From the NCBI RefSeq assembly GCF_023016285.1, contig NZ_CP095413.1, positions 434,001 through 498,000 on the forward strand: DNA of 64,000 nucleotides, given 5' to 3'. Under the pieces are notes generated by a model. It was not told the DNA's origin and did no database searches. It was given only the letters and a program-made list of their open reading frames with translations. Of this stretch, positions 1-8,420 are shown in pieces. The translations under genes were made by a program, and so were the position numbers. Numbering within the stretch: position 1 is the first letter of the stretch; every line of letters begins with the position of its first letter. Source of the stretch: Muricauda sp. SCSIO 64092 (GTDB taxonomy: Bacteria; Bacteroidota; Bacteroidia; Flavobacteriales; Flavobacteriaceae).

Positions 1-3000
1 GCGGTACAGCATCACACTGATTGTTCACTGTAATGCTAGGTATGGGTAAATCCGGATCCAATTGAACAATGGTGGCCGAAGTTTGAAATTCACAGCCTCT
101 GGAGTCACGGACCCAAATATCATATGCCGTTCCAGGGGCCAACGTTCCTGGCAAGTACACCGTAGTTGCCGTACCGTAATCACCAGCTATCGGTGCTACG
201 CCAGCATCAACAAAAGCATACTCATAGGGTGATCCATCCGGAAGTGATCCCGCTCCTGTGGGTGGATATGGCGTACCGCCACTACCGCGAACGGTCAATT
301 GTCCCAATTCATTACAGTTGGCATTCTGATTGTCGATGACATCGACCCTTGGCATGTTCAGGGTAGCTTCAACCGTATCTCCCCCCACACAATCGCTGAC
401 CGTATCGATTACCGAAATACCATATAACCCTTGTGGTACCAAAAAAGTATCCGTGGTCGCCGTAGACCCTGTCACATCGGTCACAATCGCACCCGTATCA
501 AGATTTCTGATGATGATATCAAATGGCCCTGTGGTACCTGTAATAGTATAAATAAGTTCAACATCCTCGCCGTTACAGTTTCCATTGTCAATGGACAAGG
601 CGACATCAACCGGAGTACTCTCATCCGGGATGGTAACCGTTTCGAAATAAACGCAGTTGGTACCGTCATCGATTACCTCAACCGTGTAGGAAGCCCCGGG
701 AACTAAATCAGCAAAACAATGTCTTCTTGCTCCACCATTAGGTGAAACATAAGTTGATGGTGGGTCGGTCACCAAACGAATTCTAAAAGGTCCAACACCG
801 TTAACAATCTCAACACATTGGGGTAGAATTCCCGGTTGACAGACGTCTGGTACTACAAAATCCGGTACAATATCCAAATCCGTCGAATTGATGGCAACAA
901 CATCCTGGTCTATACATCCTCTGGAATCCAATGTAATAACCGTATAATTACCTTCAACCAATAAAGGGTCGTTGATGTCCAAGGGCAAATCGGCCAAGGC
1001 AACATTTTCCCTTCTCAAAATTTCATTTCCAAAATTATCCTCAATGATAATCGTAAAATCGGCCACACCATCGGTAATCCCATCGATGCGGATACCCCCA
1101 GACACCGCACCTAAATTACAGGTAGCACCAAGAGGGGAAACTGTGGTTAGGGGTGGCCCCGTCGTATCCGGATTTACCGTCACGGTCTGTACCCCAGTGG
1201 TACAGTTTCGGGCATCTTTTACGATATATTCATATGTACCGGCGGGAATTCCGGAATATATGGTTTGTGAACTGTAGTTGTAAACTCCCAATGGATCCGG
1301 ATTGAACGGATCATCGATCAAGACACCGGTACCTGGGGCAAAAGCCACTTGAAAAGGTGGGGTTCCTGCAGATATATCGGGAATAATTTCAACATAGCCA
1401 CTGCTTATATCGCCACAACTTGGCCCAACATCGTCCGCGGTAGCCAAAATACTCGCTGGTGGCGTAAAGGTCAATGGTGGCGAAACATTGGTACATCCAT
1501 TATTGTCCGTTACCTCTACGGTGTAATCCCCATCACTGCCCAGGGGAACGTTATAGTTGAATGGATTGGAAGGTACTGGTATTCCTGTATGCCCTGCCAC
1601 AGGACTTCCATTTAAAAATATGGTATACGATGTACTGGCAAGGTTGCTGATATCACCGCCGCTAATATTGATTTGCATTTCGCCGTTCCCACCACAGGGA
1701 ATCTCCGTAACCAAGTCCAAATTAATTTGGATCTGAGGTGGAATGGTCACCTGCAGCTGATCTGTACAGTTATTACCGTCAACCACTTCCACCGTGTAAG
1801 TGCCTGGTACCAATCCAGAGAAAGTGGGACTTGCCTGGAGCGCACCCCCATTAATACGATACTCATGTGACGCCAGAGGGGCCGTTCCTGCGGTTGAGCT
1901 AACGGTTATGGAACCGTCATTGGTAGGCGAAAAACAATTGTCCACAGTACCCAAAGCTATGGTGGGGGCATCCACCGTACTTAAGGAAAAGGTTGTTGTT
2001 GCCGTACATCCTTCGGCATCAATGACCCTTAAGGTATAGGTACCTTCGGCGGTAAGATTACCAAAAACACGACCACTTTTAGGGCCTTGTGTAGTTCCGG
2101 GAGGCGTAGGCCAATCCAATTCATAACGATAGGTCCCAAAGCCACCAGAGGCATTGGCCCTTACCCTACCTATATTATTGTTGGCACAGCTCATTGCAGT
2201 CACATCCGGAGTAATGCTCAAGGGGGAAGCTGGTTCTTCAACGGTTACGCTGGCGGTGTCTTGACAACCGGTGTCCACATCGGTAACCGTTATGGTATAC
2301 GTATCCGCGATTAAATTGGTTATGGGAACTTCAAGGTTATTTTGTGGTGCACTTTCGGTGCCTCCATTGATATTATAGGTATAGTTGTTCGTAAAACCAT
2401 CAACCAGGAAAGTGGCCTCACCATCATTACCCCCAGGACAAACCCGTAGGTCCCCCCCAGATTTTACCCTTGCTCGAATTGTACTTATTACCGCAGGTGT
2501 AAAACTTTCCTCATAGGTACATCCGTTGACATCGGTAATTCGAAAGGTATGGTTTACATTATTGGTAAGTCCAACAAAAGTATCATTGCCCATATTATTG
2601 ATGGTTACTGGACTAACCACCTCATAAGTAGCTATTGCAAAATTAGCAGTGGCCGTTAATTGAACGTCCGAAGTATTGGCAGCGCAATTGGTATTGCTTT
2701 GGGTAAAATCAATATCGGTCGGTGGATCGATATCCGCTATGGTGATAGCGGTAAAATCACGTCTACAACCAGCAGCATTGCGCACAGCAGGTGTGTATGT
2801 CCCAGCCGATAGATTGTTAAATACCTGTTGTGGAAAGAAATCGCTACCGTTGATACTGAACTCAAAGGGACCACCGCCTGCTCCCGAATAGGCTCCAGGA
2901 AAAGTAATTGATCCATCGTCCACCCCACCCGAAGCATTACAGGATACATCTATCCAAGTGGGATCCGCTCCATTTATGGCACCGGTCTCCGTGACGGTTA

Positions 3001-4582
3001 TGGAATCAGGTAGGGTTATAAAACAACTGAATCCACCCTGCTCATATTGAACTTGAATGGACGTATACGTTCCTGCAGCTACGGAAAGTAAGGGATCCGT
3101 ACTCCAGGGGTCACCCGGTGAGGCCCTAAAGGACAGATTATAGCCCTTGGCATCGACCACGGTGATATCCAATCGCGCCCCTCCATTGCTACAGGTACCA
3201 TCTATTCCAGCCACGGTTACATCCGGCGGTGTCAGTTCCTGTACACTGGCCGAAGCCGTAATAATACATCCATTAGCATCGGTAATGGTAAAATCATATG
3301 TTCCGGCACTACTTACCGTATATGTGGTTTGCGTGGTATATGAACCTCCTGAATTACCCCCATCACTCACCGTGAAGGTATATGGGGCCGTACCACCTGA
3401 TGTCCGAACAATAATGTCAACATTGGGCGAGCCACATCCCGGTTCTGAACTTAAACTTTCATTGACCTCGGTGGAAGCGGCCAGGGGTACTATCCCATCC
3501 CCAATGGTAATGGGATTGCCGTTAATGTCCAAACTTTGTCTGGGAGCTGGAATCCCATTGGCAATGTCCCCGGTACACTGCTGTGTCTCCACCTGCACAC
3601 TATAGGTTCCAAATCCCACGGCATTGAAGGTATAAGGGTTGGAACTGATAAAGGTGGTAAACTCTTGGGGTATCCCATTTTCATCCAAAAGGGTGTAACG
3701 ATAAGGTCCGGGAACATCGGTCACAGTCACGGTAATACTCCCGGTATCCCCAAAACATTGTGCATCTATAAATTCCGCATCAATTCCTATGTCCAATTGC
3801 TCGATAACAATGGGGTCATAGGGATATTCACAAGTATTGGGGGTGTTCTGCAAACGGGCCCTAACAATATAGGTCCCAGGGGCAAGTCCATCAAATATGG
3901 GAGATACTTGCCAAGGGCCAAATCCCGTTCCATTGTCAACGCTAAATTCATAAGCACTGGAAAGATTGGTAATCTGAATCCTACCATCTACCCCGCAGAT
4001 ATAGTCACGCTTTACAAAAGTTTGCGTTATGGTACTCTTCTTGACCTTGAAGAAAAATTGTTGCCCATCGGCAACTACCCTGAATTCTGCACCAGGTCCT
4101 GCTGGAACCGTACTCGCATCAAGATTAAAGGACTGGGAAGTAGCTACCGTGGTATAGCAAGAAATATTGGTGTTTGGACAATCCTCATTGATATCCGGGG
4201 AGCAGGAACCGCCCAAAAGTTGCCATTCCACGGAACCATAAGGTCCTCCGGACAATGTAATCGTCCTATCATCAGAATCCCCGCAAAGATTGAATCGGGC
4301 AACCGTAAAACCATTGTTACTACACCCCACTTGTTCATCTGCACCTTGAATGATGGTAGTAAACATGGGCTGAAGCAGCATGGTGGCTCCCAGGTTTTCT
4401 TTTTCCGCTTTGGAAGTAATACGATTAGTGGTTTCCCCAGAACTGGGGCTATCCATTAGGGGCAAATCGAAGCTTTCAACGATTTTTTCAAAACCAGTAT
4501 TAAATACTGCCGAAGAAACTACAACTGATGATAACACCAATAGCAGAGAATACAGCAGTCGCCTTGTATTGCTCTTGGGCAT
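1..4582 (-). CDS. giant SprB-repeat surface adhesin, N-terminal part
   Basis: The minus strand is open from ATG at 4582 to the left edge, giving about 1,527 residues of a longer protein. Residues 1-25 form a signal peptide (MPKSNTRRLLYSLLLVLSSV). After a non-repeat N-terminal region, the chain is a string of domains of roughly 80-100 residues carrying recurring motifs such as PGTYTVEVVDGNNC and AGTYTPAVRNAAGC, each usually ending in a Cys. This is the SprB/PKD-like repeat architecture of Bacteroidota gliding adhesins and type IX secretion substrates. The sorting domain expected at the C-terminus lies outside the window. Function as an adhesin is inferred from family; the repeat structure is directly visible. 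GC-rich repeats make long antisense ORFs here that are not genes. Confidence 0.85.
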   Translation of the reverse strand, partial: MPKSNTRRLLYSLLLVLSSVVVSSAVFNTGFEKIVESFDLPLMDSPSSGETTNRITSKAEKENLGATMLLQPMFTTIIQGADEQVGCSNNGFTVARFNLCGDSDDRTITLSGGPYGSVEWQLLGGSCSPDINEDCPNTNISCYTTVATSQSFNLDASTVPAGPGAEFRVVADGQQFFFKVKKSTITQTFVKRDYICGVDGRIQITNLSSAYEFSVDNGTGFGPWQVSPIFDGLAPGTYIVRARLQNTPNTCEYPYDPIVIEQLDIGIDAEFIDAQCFGDTGSITVTVTDVPGPYRYTLLDENGIPQEFTTFISSNPYTFNAVGFGTYSVQVETQQCTGDIANGIPAPRQSLDINGNPITIGDGIVPLAASTEVNESLSSEPGCGSPNVDIIVRTSGGTAPYTFTVSDGGNSGGSYTTQTTYTVSSAGTYDFTITDANGCIITASASVQELTPPDVTVAGIDGTCSNGGARLDITVVDAKGYNLSFRASPGDPWSTDPLLSVAAGTYTSIQVQYEQGGFSCFITLPDSITVTETGAINGADPTWIDVSCNASGGVDDGSITFPGAYSGAGGGPFEFSINGSDFFPQQVFNNLSAGTYTPAVRNAAGCRRDFTAITIADIDPPTDIDFTQSNTNCAANTSDVQLTATANFAIATYEVVSPVTINNMGNDTFVGLTNNVNHTFRITDVNGCTYEESFTPAVISTIRARVKSGGDLRVCPGGNDGEATFLVDGFTNNYTYNINGGTESAPQNNLEVPITNLIADTYTITVTDVDTGCQDTASVTVEEPASPLSITPDVTAMSCANNNIGRVRANASGGFGTYRYELDWPTPPGTTQGPKSGRVFGNLTAEGTYTLRVIDAEGCTATTTFSLSTVDAPTIALGTVDNCFSPTNDGSITVSSTAGTAPLASHEYRINGGALQASPTFSGLVPGTYTVEVVDGNNCTDQLQVTIPPQIQINLDLVTEIPCGGNGEMQINISGGDISNLASTSYTIFLNGSPVAGHTGIPVPSNPFNYNVPLGSDGDYTVEVTDNNGCTNVSPPLTFTPPASILATADDVGPSCGDISSGYVEIIPDISAGTPPFQVAFAPGTGVLIDDPFNPDPLGVYNYSSQTIYSGIPAGTYEYIVKDARNCTTGVQTVTVNPDTTGPPLTTVSPLGATCNLGAVSGGIRIDGITDGVADFTIIIEDNFGNEILRRENVALADLPLDINDPLLVEGNYTVITLDSRGCIDQDVVAINSTDLDIVPDFVVPDVCQPGILPQCVEIVNGVGPFRIRLVTDPPSTYVSPNGGARRHCFADLVPGASYTVEVIDDGTNCVYFETVTIPDESTPVDVALSIDNGNCNGEDVELIYTITGTTGPFDIIIRNLDTGAIVTDVTGSTATTDTFLVPQGLYGISVIDTVSDCVGGDTVEATLNMPRVDVIDNQNANCNELGQLTVRGSGGTPYPPTGAGSLPDGSPYEYAFVDAGVAPIAGDYGTATTVYLPGTLAPGTAYDIWVRDSRGCEFQTSATIVQLDPDLPIPSITVNNQCDAVP

Positions 4583-4742
4583 AGGTTAAGTCTGGATTTT
4601 CAAGGAAAATCGGGGTTTGGGAAGCCCAAAATTCCTAATTGTAATTATCTAATCAATAGCTTATGCTTTCTTATCTTTATACCAGTCAAACGACAAAAAA
4701 CTGCAATTCAACTGGACTTTCCTTTCATTTAACGATAAAATT

Positions 4743-5861
4743 ATGAAAAACTGTATAATTCACTTGTATTTTTTCGTTGTACTGCTTGCTCAGGGCTGTG
4801 CCCAAAACGTAGATCAGACCATAAAAACTCCTATAAAAGAGCAAATTAGCGCAACATTGGTGGTTCCCGATCTTGAAATTCCATGGGGTTTTGATTTTCT
4901 TCCCGACGGTTCCATCCTACTTACCGAAAAATCAGGTGAACTTATCCATTACACGAATGGAAAAAAAGTGGAAATCAGTGGACTTCCTGAAATCAAGGTA
5001 TTGGGTCAAGGCGGGTTGATGGATGTAAAACTTTATCCCAACTACGCTGAAAACCAGTGGGTTTATTTGACCTATGCATCTCCTGAAGGGGAAGGAAAGG
5101 GTGTCAATACCGCAGTAATGAGGGCAAAACTCGAAGGAAACCGATTGACCGATCAAAAAGTGCTGTACAAAGCGAGTCCAAATAGCAGTAAACCGTACCA
5201 TTTTGGTTCCAGAATGGCTTTTGATAACAATGGATACCTCTATTTCTCAATCGGTGACCGCGGTAGTAGGGATGAAAACCCACAGGATATCAAGCGCGAT
5301 GGCGGCAAAATCTATAGAATACACGATGATGGAAAAATTCCCAATGACAATCCCTTTGTAAATACCTCAGGGGCCAAAACGGCCATTTACAGTTATGGCC
5401 ATCGAAATCCACAGGGAATGGTGAAACATCCCACGACCGGGGAAATATGGATTCATGAGCACGGTCCCAGGGGTGGCGATGAATTGAACATTGTACGAAA
5501 AGGAAAAAACTATGGCTGGCCCATAATCACCTATGGTATTAATTACAGCGGTACCAAAATTACGGATGAAACCTCCAGACCGGACATGGAACAGCCCATT
5601 TACTATTGGGTACCTTCCATAGCACCCTCCGGATTGGAGGTCATTGGTTCTGACAAGTATGCCGACTGGAAGGGGAACGTATTGGCAGGATCCTTGGTCT
5701 TCCAATACCTGGAACGCCTTGTCTTGGAGGATAACAAGGTAACCTATCGTGAAAAACTGTTGGATGGCATGGGAAGGGTACGGAGTGTGAACCAGGGACC
5801 CGATGGTCTGATTTATGTTGGTATAGAGGGAAAGGGAATCTACAGACTGGACCCCAAATAA
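4743..5861 (+). CDS. PQQ-dependent sugar dehydrogenase lipoprotein (Asd/YliI-like)
   Basis: A 372-residue lipoprotein: the lipobox LAQGC puts the acylated Cys at residue 19. The body has features of the soluble glucose/aldose sugar dehydrogenase beta-propeller family: EIPWGFDFLPDGSILLTEK near residue 45, GQGGLMDVKLYP near 88, SYGHRNPQGM at 217-226 and HEHGPRGGDEL at 238-248. These enzymes oxidise sugars at the cell surface or in the periplasm with PQQ and calcium. Substrate is not predictable from sequence. It stands alone; a near-consensus -7 box TATCTTTA lies at 4672-4679. Length is normal for the family and it looks intact. Confidence 0.88.
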   Translation: MKNCIIHLYFFVVLLAQGCAQNVDQTIKTPIKEQISATLVVPDLEIPWGFDFLPDGSILLTEKSGELIHYTNGKKVEISGLPEIKVLGQGGLMDVKLYPNYAENQWVYLTYASPEGEGKGVNTAVMRAKLEGNRLTDQKVLYKASPNSSKPYHFGSRMAFDNNGYLYFSIGDRGSRDENPQDIKRDGGKIYRIHDDGKIPNDNPFVNTSGAKTAIYSYGHRNPQGMVKHPTTGEIWIHEHGPRGGDELNIVRKGKNYGWPIITYGINYSGTKITDETSRPDMEQPIYYWVPSIAPSGLEVIGSDKYADWKGNVLAGSLVFQYLERLVLEDNKVTYREKLLDGMGRVRSVNQGPDGLIYVGIEGKGIYRLDPK

Positions 5862-5923
5862 TGGTCACTTTGCTGTTTTTGCCAAAAATCTGCTAAAACG
5901 TTCCTTTTTATTAACTTGATATA

Positions 5924-6121
5924 CTAGGATCGTTGGGGCCTTGCTTCAGGGAAAAGGAATAACAATACCATAATATTCGGAAAGACCAATGCCAAAATCA
6001 TGGCATTCGAAAATGTAATAACGGCGTCCACTAGAATTATGGACAAGGAGCACAGCTTAAGGTTATTCCCAAATATAAAAATTCTAAAAAAGGACGGTCC
6101 ACGGATTTCATTGTGGTATCC
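5924..6121 (-). pseudogene. possible remnant of a sodium:alanine symporter (AGCS) C-terminus
   Basis: Between the convergent genes on each side, the minus strand holds an open stretch of about 65 codons ending at a TAG (5924-5926) with no plausible start. It reads as a hydrophobic tail containing VDAVITFSNAMILALVFPN and a following PEAR. This resembles the last membrane segments of AGCS-family sodium:amino-acid symporters, where a motif of the kind FsDamifamafPNi-gl is usual. The rest of such a gene (about 400 residues) is absent. The call is by eye only and may be coincidence of a hydrophobic frame. Confidence 0.35.
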
Positions 6122-6136
6122 TAACGACGGAATGTT

Positions 6137-6662
6137 TTAGGATAAGAGCATTGTCAAAGTTTTATTGGCTTTCTCGGCAACCGACTTACGTGCATCGGTC
6201 TTTAATCTTTCCAAATAAGGTATGATCCAGCCCTTTAAATCAGTATCCTTTTTTGCCCATTTTCCCAAAGTTTCCATAGTTTGGTTAAGTACGATCCAGT
6301 CATAACTATCGGTTAAATTATGTTGCATAATTCTCAAAGCTGCCTGTTTTTTGGTCATGGGTCATATCTTTTTCCAATTGCATAAAAAGCTGGGATAACC
6401 TCCACTGGGTGGAAGGCTGGTCAATTTTTGAAATTTCGTCCAAAAACCTATCGATGTAGGGCAATAACAACGCTTTTTGGGCTTTACAAATTCGTTTCAT
6501 GGCATTGGACACCCGTAAACGGACCTCCGCATCATCAGAAAAATAGCACTCAAAAAGTTCATTGAACAAGTTATGGTCGGTAAGTGCCTCTGTTACCACT
6601 TCAATGGTGTTTCCGAGCGAGTTGGGATGACCGCCCTTTAGACGGCTTTCAAAATCATTCAT
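6137..6662 (-). pseudogene. HEAT-like helical-repeat protein, split by a frameshift
   Basis: Two overlapping minus-strand frames (6662 to 6318, 114 residues; 6358 to 6137, 73 residues) together form one all-helical protein of about 180 residues. The first frame runs smoothly to LSQLFMQLEKDMT, then loses sense and stops. The second starts MTKKQAALRIMQHN and continues the same helical pattern. At the junction GGTCAT occurs twice in tandem with a 7-base period (6353-6365). Removing one 7-base copy restores a single frame. It lies downstream of murQ in the same direction, so it may be the third gene of that operon. Function is unknown; HEAT-type repeats mediate protein contacts. If the break is real the gene is dead or makes two pieces. 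Confidence 0.7.
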
Positions 6663-6671
6663 TTCCGGTTT

Positions 6672-7487
6672 TCACCTTTTTAGTTGGGAAATCGCCTCCC
6701 TAACCGAACCATATTTTTTTAACGCCCTTTCCGCACTGGCATAATCCATATCCAGCGCTTCCACCAAATACCGTGTTCCGCGGTCCACCAACTTATTGTT
6801 GCTCAATTGCATGTCCACCATTTTGTTGCCCTTTACCCGACCAATTTTAATCATTAGGGCCGTAGAGATCATATTAAGCGCCAGCTTTTGACTGGTACCA
6901 CTTTTCATTCGGGTACTCCCCGTGACAAACTCAGGTCCTACTTCAATTTCAATGGGGATATCCACGGAGGTGGCCAGTGGCGAACCTGGATTGTTGGTAA
7001 TTCCTGCGGTCAGGAGGCCATTTTCCTTGGCATCCTTTACGCCTCCCAGCACATAAGGCGTAGTGCCAGAAGCGGCGATGCCCACTACGGTATCATTGGA
7101 ATTGATATTGAATTCCATTAAATCCTTCCATGCCTGAATGGTATTGTCCTCAGCAAACTCCACAGCTTTGCGTATGGCGCCGTCCCCTCCTGCTATTAAG
7201 CCAATGACCCGGTCATGGGGCATACCAAAAGTTGGCGGAATTTCCGAAGCATCCAAGATTCCCAATCGACCGCTGGTCCCCGCACCGATATAAAACAAAC
7301 GCCCTCCTTTTCGAAACCGGACGGCCAGGGCATCGACCAGTTTTTCCAGTTGTGGAACGACTTTCCCCACAGCTTCAGCTACCTTTTTGTCCTCTTGATT
7401 GATTCCCCTGAGCAAAGCTCCGGTTGATTGTTGCTCCAAATGATCGTGGAGCGAAGCCTGTTCCGTTATCTTTTTAAATTCTGCCAT
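6672..7487 (-). CDS. murQ: N-acetylmuramic acid 6-phosphate etherase
   Basis: MurQ splits the lactyl ether of MurNAc-6-phosphate to give GlcNAc-6-phosphate and D-lactate in the cytoplasm, a central step of cell-wall recycling. The 271-residue protein has the SIS sugar-phosphate fold: GAGTSGRLGILDASEIPPTF at 68-87 includes the glutamate equivalent to the catalytic base of E. coli MurQ. GIAASGTTPYV (about 136-146) and STRMKSGTSQK (about 190-200) complete the phosphate site. It starts one base after the stop of the DeoR-type regulator, so the two are co-transcribed. It works with AnmK (15.5 kb), which makes its substrate. Confidence 0.95.
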   Translation of the reverse strand: MAEFKKITEQASLHDHLEQQSTGALLRGINQEDKKVAEAVGKVVPQLEKLVDALAVRFRKGGRLFYIGAGTSGRLGILDASEIPPTFGMPHDRVIGLIAGGDGAIRKAVEFAEDNTIQAWKDLMEFNINSNDTVVGIAASGTTPYVLGGVKDAKENGLLTAGITNNPGSPLATSVDIPIEIEVGPEFVTGSTRMKSGTSQKLALNMISTALMIKIGRVKGNKMVDMQLSNNKLVDRGTRYLVEALDMDYASAERALKKYGSVREAISQLKR

Positions 7488-7488
7488 A

Positions 7489-8238
7489 CTAAAGCAACTT
7501 GATATTTTGGTCCTTAAAACTATTGAGAAGCTGGTGATTGGGTTCCAACTCGGTAATCATAGTATCGATTTCGTTGATATCACAGGTCTTGTAACGATGT
7601 TGGGAATTCAACTTTTCAGAGATACTGAGCAAAACCGTATTTTTTGAAGCTTTGATCACTGCCTTTTTGGTCTGTACAATATCCCAATCAAATTCCGTCA
7701 GTCCGTAGCTCGCATCCACATAACCCGTCCCTATAAAACCGTAATCAACTTTGATCTGTGATAAATTATGTATGGTATTGGCGCCTATGGAGATTTGGGA
7801 ATCCTTGGATAGCACACCTCCAATAAAAATAGTTTCGATATTAGGTTTATTGAGCAATTCCATGGCTACGGGCAGGCTCAATGTAAAACAGGTGATACTT
7901 TGTTGTGGAGGAATCAATCGCGCCAATTCCAAACAAGTGGTACCTCCATCAATTAAGATAACACTATTGTCCCTGATCAATCCAAGTGCTTTTTGGGCAA
8001 TCGCCGTTTTCTGTTCCAATGCATACACATTGTTCCTGGCAGGACTGTAATTGGCGAAACCCAGGGATACGGCACCTCCATGAACCTTACGCAATCGATT
8101 CTCCGCATCCAATTCCTTAACATCCCGCCGCACGGTATCAATGGAAACATCCAATTTTTCGGCAATGTCCGTTAGCAATACCCGATTATGTAACTCGACC
8201 TCATTTAATATGGTACGCTGGCGCTCTTCTTTCAACAT
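7489..8238 (-). CDS. DeoR-family transcriptional regulator
   Basis: A 249-residue protein with the two-part DeoR layout. The N-terminal winged helix (residues about 1-57) contains LTDIAEKLDVSIDTVRRDVKELD followed by KVHGGAV, the typical junction. The C-terminal sugar-phosphate sensor domain contains LIDGGTTCLELARLIP and a final GTGYVDASYGLTEFDWD. It is transcribed divergently from nagB and together with murQ. The position suggests that it controls amino-sugar or muropeptide catabolism and responds to a phosphosugar such as GlcNAc-6-P, GlcN-6-P or MurNAc-6-P; that effector is inference. A candidate operator, two 13-bp direct repeats, lies at 8321-8355. Confidence 0.9.
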   Translation of the reverse strand: MLKEERQRTILNEVELHNRVLLTDIAEKLDVSIDTVRRDVKELDAENRLRKVHGGAVSLGFANYSPARNNVYALEQKTAIAQKALGLIRDNSVILIDGGTTCLELARLIPPQQSITCFTLSLPVAMELLNKPNIETIFIGGVLSKDSQISIGANTIHNLSQIKVDYGFIGTGYVDASYGLTEFDWDIVQTKKAVIKASKNTVLLSISEKLNSQHRYKTCDINEIDTMITELEPNHQLLNSFKDQNIKLL

Positions 8239-8255
8239 AAAGCTGGAATCTTCAG

Positions 8256-8263
8256 CAAAGATA
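8256..8263 (-). promoter_or_regulatory. -7 promoter box for the deoR-murQ operon
   Basis: Read on the minus strand this is TATCTTTG, a perfect match to the Bacteroidota -7 consensus TAnnTTTG, 17 bases before the regulator ATG. The same octamer serves the divergent nagB gene. No clear -33 TTG was found. Confidence 0.6.
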
Positions 8264-8320
8264 TTGATTTCCTTTTATTGCAGTTTTATTCTTTTTTAAG
8301 TTATTAAATTGTTATTAATT

Positions 8321-8355
8321 GCAAAAAACAGCATTTAAAAAAGCAAAAAACAGCA
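8321..8355. promoter_or_regulatory. paired 13-bp direct repeats, candidate DeoR operator
   Basis: GCAAAAAACAGCA occurs at 8321-8333 and again, identical, at 8343-8355, 22 bases apart (about two helical turns). The pair sits between the divergent deoR and nagB promoters, immediately upstream of the nagB -7 box. DeoR-family regulators often bind direct repeats in their own divergent promoter, so this is a plausible operator. Binding is inferred. Confidence 0.55.
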
Positions 8356-8363
8356 AATAGTTG

Positions 8364-8371
8364 TATCTTTG
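8364..8371 (+). promoter_or_regulatory. -7 promoter box for nagB
   Basis: TATCTTTG matches the Bacteroidota -7 consensus TAnnTTTG and lies 49 bases before the chosen nagB ATG (8421). An alternative in-frame ATG at 8361 would fall before the transcription start, which supports the later start. Confidence 0.6.
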
Positions 8372-8420
8372 TTCCAAACAACGGCATAAAACCGCTATTT
8401 CGAAATACCAATTTAGGACA

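Noticed and set aside
330..3605. Several plus-strand frames of 60-150 codons
   Set aside because: Antisense shadows of the same repeat protein; low stop density is due to its biased composition.
3536..4459. Long plus-strand open frame of 307 codons
   Set aside because: It is antisense to a continuous minus-strand repeat protein with a signal peptide and sensible domain pattern; the translation has no recognisable motifs.
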